Shown here: in pieces, positions 50,368 through 63,126 of the stretch | How positions within the stretch are numbered: position 1 is the stretch's first letter | How the letters are laid out: each line of letters opens with the position of its first letter | Assembly (NCBI GenBank): GCA_021904315.1 | Contig: CM038910.1 | Coordinates: 19,096,001-19,160,000, forward strand | DNA length: 64,000 bases | Origin: Sphagnum magellanicum | Taxonomy: Eukaryota > Streptophyta > Sphagnopsida > Sphagnales > Sphagnaceae | Reading direction: 5' to 3' | Position numbers and translations under genes: made by a program | The notes under the pieces: generated by a model | What the model saw: the letters and a program-made list of their open reading frames with translations, nothing else | Told to the model about the DNA's origin: nothing | Databases searched by the model: none

Positions 50368-53340
50368 TCACAGACAATATGTATCAATGGGATGAGATCC
50401 AAGTATCATGGATTTAGCCACCATTTTTGTACGCAAGTTTGGTGGTTTTGTATCAACATATTTTACACCAACACTTTTTGATATGATTGGGATTTGTAAA
50501 CATGAGAGGGCTGCTTTAGTTGGAGATATAGGTTTGGCTATTATTGTTGCCAAAATCAATTGAAGTTGCAAAGGGGTTGTATCAGCCAATCCCAAATTTT
50601 TTGCATTAATGTCATCTAATTTAATAGTGCCTTGTGGTTCACATTTCATAGCATATTTCAAAAGTAATATAACCAATATGAAGATGTGATTTGTTGAATG
50701 TTCATGTGTGCACCCCATAATATCAATGTAGTACAATGATAAGGCGCCACATTTCGATCTTCATAACGAGGATGATAATATTGCCACCCTGTTCATATGT
50801 AGTTCAAACAAATCAAAAACCATGTGAATATTTCAAACAATGATTAAATTTTGAATACTTAAATATCCACTAAAATGTGAATATCATGTTAACAATGGAA
50901 AATTATGTTAAATGAAAAATTTGATTGTCATGGAATTGATATCATATTAAAGTTCACATTTTAAAAACGTTCAAAAGATTTTTTAACATGAATAATCAAA
51001 TGTTCAAAATAAGAAGAATTTTGCAAAGATAAAATTAGGGTATTTCTTAATAGTAAAGATTGTTGATTACACAAATATAAAGATGATAATAACTGACTAA
51101 TTAATTCAAAAATCACACACTTGATTTGAATTTTTTTGACCCACCTTTGCGTGATTGGATGTTGAGCCACATGCTGTTCGGCAAATATAGTAGTGGGAAA
51201 TCTGTATTTGCAAATTCCAATTTGCTTATTTGTTTTGCATCCTGAACCACATTGATGCATTTTTTTTTGTTCCATTAATTTGAACAATGTCAAATCATGT
51301 TCATTGTTTGGCAATATGAATTTTCCAGATTGTTCATTAATAGTAGCAAATACCATTGCAACTATTTCATTTGTGATGTGGTCAACATCAACGTCATTTA
51401 TCCATAATATGATGTGTGCATATAGAGAACCTAGGTCAAAGTACAATGCGAATTTAGATAGTTTTGGATTATTGTTAGCATAAATGAAATGTACCATAAA
51501 AATGAACACATATTTAATAAAACTAAAAAGTATAAATATTTATATGAAAATAATGATTATATTATTCAACTTATGGTTTATTATTATTATACTAAGGTTT
51601 TCCAACAAGTTATACAATATTAAACTTGTTATAAATTCAATGCAATATGTAAATGTGTTTTGATTTAAAAATTTGACAAGGTTTCAAGCTCTGTGTTGTT
51701 GGATTTAAATGTCTAATAAATGATTGTATCAAAATGTACTTGTTTACTATTTTTTAAATATTAAATTAATTATGCTTTCACCCACCTCAATGTTGCAACT
51801 CCAATCTTGTTACATGATGTTCGACAATGCCAAGAATGTTTTTAGCACCAAGAACATAGGTTGACATGAAAACTTACAACCTTGCACAAAATAATGCCAC
51901 ACATTCAACTAGGTAATCCTTCCAAGAAAATGTGTTATTGAAAAACATAGCAAGATTTTCAATGTCTTCAATTTCTTTCCATTTCAAATTTGATGTTTCA
52001 TTAGAAATCAAGGTGAGGAAAAAATGAGGCATTCTAAAGTTCTCCACCATCACCAATAACTCTTTGAATTGGGTATGGTGCCATTGTGGCGCTAATGGAA
52101 TAGAGGGTGGTAACTTGAACTTCACAATATTCTTGAGAACATCAATTTTTGACCATTGAGGATGTTGGTGTTTTAATCTTTGTACATCCCTCTCCAAACA
52201 TAAATGTTTTCTAGCATTCAATAGTAGAATTACTTATCGCACTTGGTACATCAAGAGTAAGTATGGTGGATATAATGTAAAAACAAAAAATAATGTAGAC
52301 ATTCTTTGTTTCAAATAAGGCAATAAACCACCAATTCCATCATATGCCCCACATCCATGTGGAAATAGGAATGGGAATAATGCCTTTTCAAGTGACATGT
52401 TCAATGTTGGATTGGTGCACATATCATCTTCTCGAACTAATAACCTTTCAGTCTTGAAAAGGTTGTCATTGTTGCGCATAGTTAATTCTTCAATTTCAAA
52501 GGCATCATCAAAATTGTGAGGAATTTCGGGACACATGTCAAAAAGCAGTGACAAATTTTGAATGAAAGGTTCCACATCCATACTTGAAAAAGGCCTTTCA
52601 CAAGTACTAGTTTTTGCAAATATTTCTTTTACAATTGAAGAAGATAAAACACATAATCCACAAGTTGGATTTGGTTTCTCAATATTGGTGATGTATTTTT
52701 GTATGAGTCAATTTAAAGACAAATTTTGGTGCAAAAGATTTTTGAGGGCCAAATTAACATCTTTTGATTTACTAGTTGGTTAAAATTTGGAATTTCAATA
52801 GAATAAAGGATTGTTAAATAACCCAAATGGTTGTATTTGGCCATGCATGAAATCCATAATTTCGTTGTTCAATTTTCATTAATATATCAATAAGTGAAAG
52901 AAGTTGAAGATCCAACGAATTGTTAGCAAGGATTTGTTTCATATAATCCATGTTTTGAAATACAATATATTTGATTCGTTATGGTTGTTCATAGAATTTA
53001 AAACATGCATTGCATACATACACATGCAAACTGTCACTAGTGGTTGTGTATGTAGACATAATAATGTTTGAACAACCATATGGTGTTGCACCAACAACAA
53101 TTCCAAATGTATTTGGAACAACATTAAAATGTGTTCCTTAAAGGTGTAATTTTGTGAATCCACAAAATCCACAATATCTTATATCCTTGATGAATGAAAA
53201 TGTACATTTACTCCAATTTGAATGTAATGTTCCAACTTCAATCCATGACCTATCAAAAGGATTAAAAACCTTTTGTTGTTTAATTATATAGTTTTCTTGT
53301 TGACATTTTCGTTTCTCTTTTAATTTCATTTTTTATTTAT
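50368..53340 (-). pseudogene. Helitron N-terminal and Rep (HUH endonuclease) part
   Basis: From 53340 an N-terminal region (CGFCGFTKLHL near 53140) leads through EKALFPFLFPHGCGAYDGIG (about 52420-52340) and PHFFLTLISNETSNLKWKEI (about 52030) to the Rep domain. Rep reads GSLYAHIILWIND at about 51430-51390; the HUH motif should read H-x-H, but the first His is Tyr. HDLTLFKLMEQKKMHQCGSG and CKYRFP follow, as in plant Helitron proteins. The linker 50736-50368 ends with KSMILGSHPIDTY. Several frames must be joined, so the nickase is inactive. Confidence 0.8.
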
Positions 53341-54072
53341 GAAAATGACTTGGATCACATTATATATGATGATACCACCAATTGCACAATCCAAATAAAT
53401 AACATGTTAGATTATAGTCATAAAACTATTTAAAACAGGTAATAAAATAATGTGAAAGTAAAAGTATTTTGCAATTGTGCATACTTATATTTATGAATAA
53501 TCATAATCCATAATCATTAAAATATCTAAATTCCATACAAGTGGTTTCTTAATTTATATGTATAGTTATAGGCTATATAATTACTTGGAAAATATTTGAA
53601 TTAATCCATATTAAATAAGATTAATCATTTTTGTTGAATTAAAAATTATTTACTAAATTTTTTCATTTAGAAGTTTTTATGAAATATTACATATAACATT
53701 CATTATAAATCATTTATTTTTTTACTAGTTCCACACATGCTTCAATTGCAATTATAATTATTATGCATGACACCTTTTTCCCAAAAAAATTAAATTTCAT
53801 CAAAGCCAAAATATATGTTTTACATGTAATCGTTCAATATGATTCCTTTCATTTTTTTTTAGTGTGATATATAATCCTTTTTTTAAAAATCAATTCCAAA
53901 TTTTTTACTTCACATTTGAAATTATTTAAATTTTTTTTTAGAAACTCATTCAATTATTTTATATTTTTGATGAAATATGCATATATCATGATTACTAAAA
54001 TAAAATAAAACATTAACATTATTTTATTAATTATCAATTCTTATTTAACGTGTGAAATTATTTGAAAATTAC
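53341..54072. repeat. AT-rich block A of a duplicated sequence
   Basis: No gene. The part from about 53720 to 54072 (CATCAAAGCC at 53799, ending GAAATTATTTGAAAATTAC) recurs as blocks near 55080-55360 and 56030-56350. Confidence 0.6.
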
Positions 54073-54878
54073 TGACGTGCTCCCAAATCCCTAGTTAGAC
54101 CCAAGACGGGTCTCAGTTACTCAAACAGCAGAATTGGGAGGAACTTGGGGCACATTCCTAGCTCTCAGCACTAGAAAGGGTAGAGGGGCGTGCTGAAGCT
54201 CCAGGATGGGACTAGGAAAACTGACAAGCTATTCATTTACTTGAACCTGCATCAAACCAACTAACAAGTTGGTTAATTCACTTCCTGGAGCACCCCTGGT
54301 GCTAGGATAAGCCACGAGCAACTTTGGACTCACTTGACTCACCACGGCCCAGACTCGAGGGAAACCACCACCTTCCCCCATATAGTATACTTTGTGCCTT
54401 TCTGCGGCACCCACATCTGAATGGCTTTTTATCCTAGGAGTCCCGAAACTGTTACGGTTTGAACTCTTGGGACTTTGCACGATCATAACTCTTTGCTCAG
54501 ACCTCTGATTGGGATGAGGTCTAAAGCAAACTTGTAGCTATCCTTGAAAGCTTTCCAACTGTGTGTTGTACTCCACCTACACGCATCGAGGTCGGGTTGA
54601 TTCCCGACTTTTAATGGTCGGGAGTCAAACTGCCAGTTTGACTCTGGGCCCTTCTTTTTGCCATGACTTGTGTTACATATGTCCAAATGGCCCATGCAAG
54701 GCCATTTTCGACATTTACACTTTGCTAATTTTCCAATGATATTAAAAACACCCCAATGCGAGGTGTTTTGACCTTTGCAATCGAGCTTTGAAATTTCAAG
54801 AGTCCCGGAGGACTCCCAAGTCCCCATTTCGGGAATGTGAGTTTCATCCTCACACTCCCTTTAAGTAGGGTTGCGACA
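54073..54878 (-). mobile_element. Solo LTR, family S, copy 3
   Basis: 806 bp on the minus strand, starting TGTCGCAACCCTACTT and ending GGGAGCACGTCA. It is flanked by a perfect ATTAC duplication (54068-54072 and 54879-54883). The uninterrupted target, GAAAATTACACTCAAATATT, survives as a paralogue at 55783-55802. Compared with copies 1 and 2 it lacks a stretch of about 80-100 bp near its start. Confidence 0.92.
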
Positions 54879-55551
54879 ATTACACTCAAATATTATATTT
54901 TACTATTGATGTTTATGTTTCACTTACATATTCAATTTTGTAAGATTATTTTGATTTTATAAAAAGATTCAATGTTGTAGGATTTTAATACCTTTATTTT
55001 TCTAGGTATATTAAAATAAATTAGTTAGTATCAATTACCACATGACATGCTTTAATATATTACAACTATAATGATTTTCCATAACACATTTTCCCAAATA
55101 CTTTCGAACTTCATCAAAGCCTAAATGTATATTTTGCATGTATTCATTCAATATAATTATTTTCATGTTTTTGTGGTATGATATTTTCACATTTGAAAAT
55201 GTTTAAAATTCATGTTTGTAGTAAAAGAATCATTCCATTGTTTTGTAGTGTTATTGAAATTATGCATATTTCAAGGATATTAAACCCACAAAGCACATTA
55301 CATCATTTTATCAACTATCAGTTAGCTTTTTTAAACATGCGAAATTATTTGAAAATTACATAACCTTTTATTGTGTTCATTAATTTTCATCATTTTTTAA
55401 AAAGATAAATTCAATGATCATCTTTTATAAATTTCATGTGTAAGGTTTTAAAATATTCACATTGAGTGGAAAGGACATTGGTGATATAAATCATATAAAT
55501 TGCACATAGTGCATATTAATTTCAATGTTACATTCTAGAATTTTCAAACTT

Positions 55552-55602
<51 letters not shown>

Positions 55603-58600
55603 AACTTTAAATAATAACTCGTGTTATATTGAAAATGAAAACGCCATAAATTGTACAATACAATTTCCAAATACATATGTGAAATTTTTGTTCATGCAAT
55701 TGAACAAAGAGCATTATAAAATAATTATTTTCCCAAAAAAATTGCTAATAATATTTTAATATATTTGAATTCGAAATTATTTGAAAATTACACTCAAATA
55801 TTTTATTTTACTATTGATGTTTATGTTTTGCATGCATATTCAATTTTGTAAGATTATTTTGATTTTATAAAAAAAATCAATATTGTGAAAATTTTAAGAA
55901 CTTTATTTTCAAATGCCAATTGTAATTTTACTATTTTCAACCTTTTTGGGGGGTATATTTAAATATATTAGTTAGTATCAATTATCATATGACATTCTTT
56001 AATAAAATACAATTATAATGATTTTCCATAACACCTATTGCTATATAATTTCAAACTTCATCAAAGCCTAAATATATATTTTGCATGTATTCATTAATAT
56101 TATTATTTTCATGTTTTTGTGTTATGATATTTAATGTTTTGAAAATCATAGATTGTTTTTTGGTCATTAGTTACAAGTTCTTTACTTCACATTTGAAAAT
56201 GTTTAAAATTCATTTCCATAGTAAAACAATCATTCCATTGTTTTATATTGTTATTGAAATTATGCACATTTCAAGATTATTAAACCAACATAAAAAATTA
56301 GAATCATTCTATCAATTATTGGTTAACTTTTTAAAATTGTGTGAAATTACATAACCTTATATTGTGGTCATTAATTTTCATCACTTTTCAAAAAGATAAA
56401 TTCAATTATCATCTTTCATAAACTTCATTTGCAAGGTTAAAAGATATTAAAGTTCATTTTGAGTTTATTACATTAAAATTATATCATATCGATTTGTTTT
56501 CATACATTATTTTTGTAGTGCAATTTTTAAAACTTTTTTTTGGATTTGCAAAAGTGATTATTTATTTAAAATTATCTTATGTAATAGGTGAGATGAATGT
56601 ATCATTTATTATAACTAATAATAAATGACCATTTACCACACTTGTACAAATTAAATTCTAATGCAAAAATCAGAAGAGGAATTGTTTTACTATTTGGAAC
56701 ATCTTGGGACATTTGAATCTAGGGAACATATTTGGATTTCATAAATACTAGGAGCACACAATATATTGGGAACTTGGTGTGAACACATAACATGGATAAA
56801 CTTCATGTGGACTTAATGGAAAGATATTTAAAACATTAAAATATAATTCTAATTGCACTTTTGATAAATGAAGACACAACATACTTCTATGTACTAAACA
56901 TATATTGTTTGAGTTAATATGAACTTAGATTAATCATTAATGAGCATTGAATCTATCAATTTTTTTGTTGTAACTAGGAAAATTTTAAAAGTGTCATTTA
57001 ACAACATGTATGCCATTTGGCAATATTTTTGATTATTAGGTATTGTTCTAGTTAGTATACTTGCATTTTGATATTTCGTAACATACAAATGTAGAGACTT
57101 TGAATTGGATAACTATTTCTTTAGTTATTAAATGTCAAGATGCACACATTTATACCCAATTATAAATATGTAATTGATACTTTGATGTAATTTATATTAA
57201 ATTTTTTGAATATTGAAGTCATAGACTTAACCTTAAAGAATGACTTATAATATTTGTGCATATATATTAGAGAATATATATGGTACTATATATATTTAGT
57301 ATATTTGCATAAATATATATTTCTAAATTGCCAAAAGAATAGAACTTAACTTGGGATTTGAACTCATAAAAAATGCACCCAATTTGCACATCAAGTGGAA
57401 AGGAGATTGGTGATACTAATCATATGAATTGCATATAGTGCGTATTAGTTTCAATGTTACATTCTAGTATTCTCAAACTTGCACATTTAATTTGAAGAGA
57501 TATATATATTAACCTTATGATGTTTTATCAATCAATTTTGTCATTATTTATTTTGATGCATATATTTTTATTTTTATTGATTTTATGTTCAAAGTTCAAA
57601 CACATGTGCAACAATTTGAGAATATATGTAAACCTTAAAAAATATTATATATATATTAATAATGATGATGCCATAAATTGTACAATGCAAATTCCAAGTA
57701 CATATAGGAAATTTGTGTTCATGGAATTCAATAAAAAACATTATAATTCAAACTTGCACATTTAATTTGAAGAAATTTCCATCAATTTGAATTTTTTACT
57801 ATATGTATTTGAAATTTGAATTATTTAATTACTAAAAATTGTGATATATTTACATTATAATTCTACAAATTCTTAGATTTGGAATGTAAAATATTTTTAA
57901 AATGACAAAAAAATTATTATTGTTATCAATTTCAAATTTTTATTATACATGTTTGAAATAATCAAAATTCATTCCAAAAGTATACATATAATTTACATTA
58001 ATTTTTAATTTATTATATTAAGGCCTATAATGTTTATTTCTTGCATTCATTCCTTTTCGTTCAATATTATTGTATATATTTTTTGATTTATGAAAATTGA
58101 AAATTAATTATTTAAAATTGTGATATATTTTATTTCTAACTTTTTTTGGATTTGACATGTAAAATGTTTTTTAAACAACAATTTTTTTCTTGTGATTATC
58201 AAAATCACATCTTTATTATACATGTCTGAAAGAATCAAAATTTGTCCCAAAAATATATATATAATTTACATCAATTTTTAATTTATTATATTAAGTTATA
58301 TAATATCTATTTCTTGCATTTATTCCGTGTCATTCAATGTTGTAGTATACATTTTTTGATTTATGAACTTTATCTCCAAAGGTTAAATATGAAGTTATTA
58401 TTTTAGCTACAAATGTATTAAAATTTTAAATGTTCAACATAATGATATTGCAATTTCATATAAGAATTCAATTTTTTTTCAAACCTTTTCAAAGTGAACA
58501 ATGTTTGATTTCTTTTGTATCAAACATATTTTTTTGTAAGAAAAACTTTTACATGATTTTTTTTTTTGGGTCTTTTTTTAATTATTTTTCCAAGTTTGGT

Positions 58601-58680
58601 GTTATGGAAAATCTAGTAGAATTTTATTAAAATTTTCAAAAATTAGTTACATTTTTACCATAAAAAAAAACACTATACAA
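54879..58680. repeat. Duplicated AT-rich blocks
   Basis: Several direct duplications, no gene. Sequence from 54879 (ACTCAAATATTATATTTTAC) recurs from 55791. CATCAAAGCC-type blocks start at 55112 and 56059, 947 bp apart. The segment 55440-55720 recurs at 57370-57750. Two tandem copies of a 273-bp unit lie at about 57830-58380 (TATTATACAT at 57941 and 58214). The blocks differ by many substitutions. Confidence 0.65.
55553..55596. repeat. (CA)n microsatellite
   Basis: 22 CA units. The related block at 57470-57490 has only the flanking GCACATTTAA at this place, so the tract expanded in one copy. Confidence 0.97.
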
Positions 58681-59225
58681 AAGGAATTTTTAGTGAACAC
58701 CGATGAAACTTACCCATGAAAAGGAAACCTATTTATCCAAATGTTATGAGTCTTTTCTGCAAGGGTTCAGAGTTTTTAGTAATAACACCAAAAAGAAGAA
58801 GGCAAAGGACATCTTCATTAAACATCCAGCAACAAGTTGTATGTTGGTCTATTTTATGGTAATAGCTCAAAAAACGATTTGTAACACCATAGAAGTGTGG
58901 AAACAATTTGCAAAATTTAAAGAATAATTCCTTGGATATATGTGGTCATGTTCTACCTTCTATTTCCAGTCTAGACAAACAATTACGCTTAAGAAGTTTT
59001 TCTTGTGGAAAACAAGGCACCACCACCATCACTACTTGGTTTCAAGCAAATGCCTATTCTTACAATTGCCATTGGAAATGCAATGGGCAAGATTTTTAGG
59101 GTATGTTTCAATGCAGAACATTTGAAAATTGACCAAAACTTGTAAGGTGATCAAGATTTGGAGAAAGCTTGAAATTGAAGTGCATATGGAATTTTCTCAC
59201 CATTTCCCACCAAAAATGGGATTTT
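58681..59225. other. Spacer left of gypsy-3, no recognised gene
   Basis: Contains a 74-codon frame at 58703-58927 (MKLTHEKETYLSKCYESFLQ) and overlapping short frames to 59125, without a recognised domain. The integrase homology of gypsy-3 stops near 59225, so this is either its deleted 3' side or the flank. Confidence 0.3.
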
Positions 59226-60130
59226 TTGCCCTTTGGAAACCACAGAACATAATCACCAAAACTAAATTGTTTTTCCAAATTCTTTTATTGACTCCATAAT
59301 GCTTTATTCCACTCTTGAATTCTTACAACTTCTTGAGCTTTGTAATTCTACTAATTAAAACTTTCACTAGAGTACAGTTTCTTTCATCTCCACTAACAAT
59401 TGGAACAATGTACTTTGTGGGCATTAATGGATATAATCCATACACTAATTGATATAAAGCTACTTTGTATATAATTATGCATGAAAATAACCACTACAGA
59501 CAGATGTTCATCCCAATCTATTCTATTTTCACTAACTAACTTGGTCAATAGTGTCCCAAATGGCTTGTTAGTAGACTCAACCTACCCATTCCCCTAAGGA
59601 TAATAAGTTAAGAACTCACATGTTTCATCAAAAAATGATCTACTAAATACTCGATGGCATCATTAATAAAATGAACTCATTGATCTATGACTATAATTAA
59701 AGGACATCCGAACCTGGTTAATATGCATTCATAAAGAAACTTTGTTGTGACTGCTACTATATTAGTTTTTAATGCTCTTACTTCCACCCATTTAGTAGCA
59801 TAGTTTGTGGCAATAATAATATATTTGTTCCTTCTATATCTCCCCGCTAGCTTAATTGACCCCACAAAATCAAGTCCCCAGTTCATAAATGGTTCCTCTA
59901 GAAGACTTGTCACCAACTTTGCAAGACATTGATTTGCCAATCCTCCTATTCTTACACATGCATCACAAAATTTGCAATAATCATGCACATCTTTGTACAT
60001 AGTTGGCCACTAATACCTAGCATCCAATATCTTCCTCTGTGTTATTTCCATTACAAAATGGCCTCTTGATGGTCCTTCATGCAGTTCTTTCATCACCATC
60101 TATGCTTTTGTTGTTGTCAAACATCGTCAT
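59226..60130 (-). pseudogene. Ty3/gypsy integrase (gypsy-3)
   Basis: The zinc-binding part near 60100-59920 shows KELHEGPSRGHF-like and YCKFCDACVR sequence. The core (59870-59640) shows [13 protein letters not shown], with the first catalytic Asp changed to Asn, and IIVIDQ with the second Asp kept. The C-terminal FGDYVLWFPKG block lies near 59270-59240. Stops interrupt the frame. Confidence 0.8.
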
Positions 60131-60239
60131 AGTCTATTATCTTGGCCACTCTATATAATTCACCATTCTTTAGTGTAAATGACTTTGCTCTCCTAACCAA
60201 TCTTGCTTCTACTGCACTGATAACATGCCCTCAATTTGT

Positions 60240-63064
60240 CATGTTTTAAAAAAATATTTTACATCATTCAACCACTCAGACCTCATATAAAATAAATTTG
60301 CATTTGTGGTTTGATCATGCACACCTATGGGTTCTGTACTATTTAGTAATCTTAACAATGCATCTGCAACTACATGAGTTATGCATGGCTTATACACTAT
60401 TGTGAAATCATATTCGAGGAACAATAACAACCATCTAGTTATTATCCATGAAACTTGTGGTTTGTTGACCAAATAGACCTATGCCATATGATCTACATAA
60501 AAGATAATTTTATTGCCCAACAAATAATGTCTAAACTTGTGCAAAGAAAAATCCATTGTTAAAACCTCTTTCTTTGTTGTGTTATAATTTTGTTTTGTTA
60601 TGTTCAGAAGCCTAGAAGCATACATTATTGGTTGATCACTCTTCCTAGTTATGTTCTAAAACAACATAGCCCCCATAGCTAACAAGGATGCATCTATATG
60701 AACATGAAATTCCACATGCTAGTTTGGTGATATTAGTATCAGTGCTTCAACATACTTTTGTTTAATCAATTCCCAATTTTTTTGACATTCTTCTATCCAA
60801 AGAATAGTCTTTATCTTTCTAGTCAATTTAGTGATAAGTGCCATAAATGCAATAAATTTTTTTTATAAAACATTTGTAAAATTATGCCATCCCATTGAAT
60901 ATTTGAATTTGCTTCGAATTTTTAGGTGGTGGCATTTTTACGATTGCCTATATTTTCTTTGGATTTGATAGTTTCCTTAGGAAACAATAAAACCCAAGAT
61001 GATCCCTGAAAATACCATAAATGCACATTTGTCTAGATTTAAATTAATGCCATATTCTTTACACTTTTGAAAACATAGTTTGAGCTTTTACAAATGATTT
61101 TCCATGTCACTATACACCATAAAGTCATCCATAAATATCTTCATAAAACTATTCAAATACTCTTTGAATGCTTTGGCCATGACTCTTTGATATGTTGGGG
61201 GTTCATTTTAAATTCCAAACGACATCACTTTCCATATAATATCCCTTTAATTTGTCACAACCCTAACATTAAGTTCGTGACTAAGTGTGAAGTGCAAGGC
61301 CCATGAGGCCAAGGGTGTGTTTAAATGTGAAAAAGACTCTCACAAATGGGGGAGAGTATAAGGGATGAAGCCCAATGACTCCCACTTTGGGAGTTACACT
61401 CGTGTGGGAGTTATGAAAGTTCAAATCCTTGGTTGGAAAGGCAAACAAGCACCAAATTGGGCCCCTAGGATACCATTAAAAAGGTCTTGAAGCTTAGATG
61501 TTTAAAATGCGCTCACATTGTTCATTTAGACCTAATTTGCATGAATTATGATCCCCAAAAAGGGCGGGAATCAAATTGATAATTTGACTCCCAACCACAA
61601 ATCCTTTGAAAGCAGGGGTCAAATGAGATCCGATTGGAATGTGCTACATTGTTGAAAAGATATTTTCAAGGGCTATAAAATATTGTCCTCGTACTTTCAA
61701 AATAAACTTGATTTAAGAAAGATATGAATGTTCAAAATTTTAAGACTCACTTGGGAGTCCTGGGGAAAAATGACATTTGGATGTAGTCCCCATGGAGAAG
61801 CATAGAATATATTATAGGGAGGGGAGTGGTGTCTTTTCCCAAAGGTTGCAGGTTGTGTAAAGCTTATGCTTGAGGTTGTCCCTACTAAGTTTACCGCACC
61901 ACTTCCATTCGACTTGCACTAACCGCCCTCTTTTCTTGGTTATGCAGGTTGATCTTATCTTGAACTCTTACTTGTGAGTTCGTCCTAATCCATCCCAAAG
62001 TTCTAGCATGGCCTCCTACCCCTGAAATGCCGCGAGTTAAGGATTGTGTACCAATTCTCTTCTTCTTCCACTATTTCATTCTAGGACCCACCTTTGGGTC
62101 TCTTGAAGAATTTGGGGTGCTTCATAGTTTATAACAAATGCAATCTTGTATTTATCTTTTCAAGCTATAGATATTTGATAATATTTTGAATATCCATCTA
62201 AAAACGAATATGCCTCATACCCTATTATTGTGTTCAACACTTCATCTGTGAAAGGTAATGGGTATGGATCTTTTTGTGTGGCTTCATTTAGTTTTTTAAA
62301 CTATAAAAATTCTCAAGTTGCCATTTTTTTTGGGTACTATTACTATGGATGACAACCATGTAGCTTTTTTTATAGATTCAATCGATCCAGCTATTAACAA
62401 CTTATTTATATCTTGTTTAATCGCTATAGCAAAGTTTGGATTTAATCTATACTTGGCCTAATGTGCCAGCAATATAGTAATGTCTAACTCAATTCTATGT
62501 GTTAGCTCTAGTGGAATCCTTTTTAGATCTTTATATGTCCATGCAAAAACATCTTTGAATTCTTTCAATAGTTATTCCACTTCCAGCACCTTGCTTGTTT
62601 CCAAATGTGCATTAATCTTCACCATTTATGGTCTACATTAGTTCCTCGATTGAGTTTCATCAATTGTTGATCTTTAATTAACATCCATCTAGCTATTTAT
62701 AATCCCTATGTTTTGATATTTGTTGGAGTTTATCCACTACAACACTCCCTAATTGATGTCTTTATTACATCTCTAGATACACCTTATCCTCTAAAGTTAT
62801 TTCTAGTTCATGTCTATTACCACATATCTTCTTCTCTATGTTCTATACTTCAAATCCCTATTTTTAAATACCAGTTTTCACATCTATATCCATGATCCCC
62901 ACATATGTGACTTTCATAGATTGAATTATCTCAGGTAAATTGATTGTTCCTGTGGAGAACAATTCTGGCTTTATAACAAAGATGATATCTTCTTTTTCAT
63001 TTGTGATGGCATTCTGATAATCATAGCATAGTAACACCTCTAGTCCTCTTACTTCATTTCCCAA
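60240..63064 (-). pseudogene. Ty3/gypsy RT-RNase H (gypsy-3), split by solo LTR
   Basis: From 63064 on the minus strand: a pre-RT segment with TINLPEIIQSM, the RT N-terminus (FKDVFAWTYKDLK, about 62560), and palm sequence down to DKYKIAFV near 62140. The solo LTR follows (62124-61253), then RT resumes with WKVMSFGI near 61230, the active site FMKIFMDDFMVYSD near 61130 with FMDD intact, and RNase H to about 60240 (TRWLLLFLEYDF). Stops occur throughout. This copy supplies the uninterrupted pattern for the MITE site in gypsy-1 and for the segment deleted from gypsy-2. Confidence 0.82.
61253..62124 (+). mobile_element. Solo LTR, family S, copy 4
   Basis: 872 bp starting TGTCACAACCC and ending GGGGTGCTTCA, flanked by TAATT (61248-61252) and TAGTT (62125-62129), a 5-bp duplication with one mismatch. 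It cuts the gypsy-3 RT frame; gypsy-1 at 4365-4385 shows the uninterrupted site. It aligns with copies 1-3 along its length. Confidence 0.88.
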
Positions 63065-63126
63065 TGTTTGGTAACTGTTATTGTTCGAACTGTCCCATTC
63101 CTTTGTATGGTAATAATGTTACTTCC

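Larger units (their letters stand above)
48640..53340 (-). mobile_element. Helitron remnant with RepHel coding region
   Basis: The minus strand carries, in order, a Helitron-like N-terminal domain (52581-51874), the Rep domain (51509-50961), a linker (50736-50368) and a PIF1-family helicase (49980 to about 48640). This order is diagnostic of plant Helitron RepHel proteins, which drive rolling-circle transposition. All parts contain stops, shifts or lost motifs. The terminal TC and CTRR-hairpin ends were not found. Confidence 0.85.

Noticed and set aside
54229..54827. Frames within the solo LTR at 54073-54878
   Set aside because: The sequence is LTR with a perfect target duplication, and the other copies of the family do not keep these frames.
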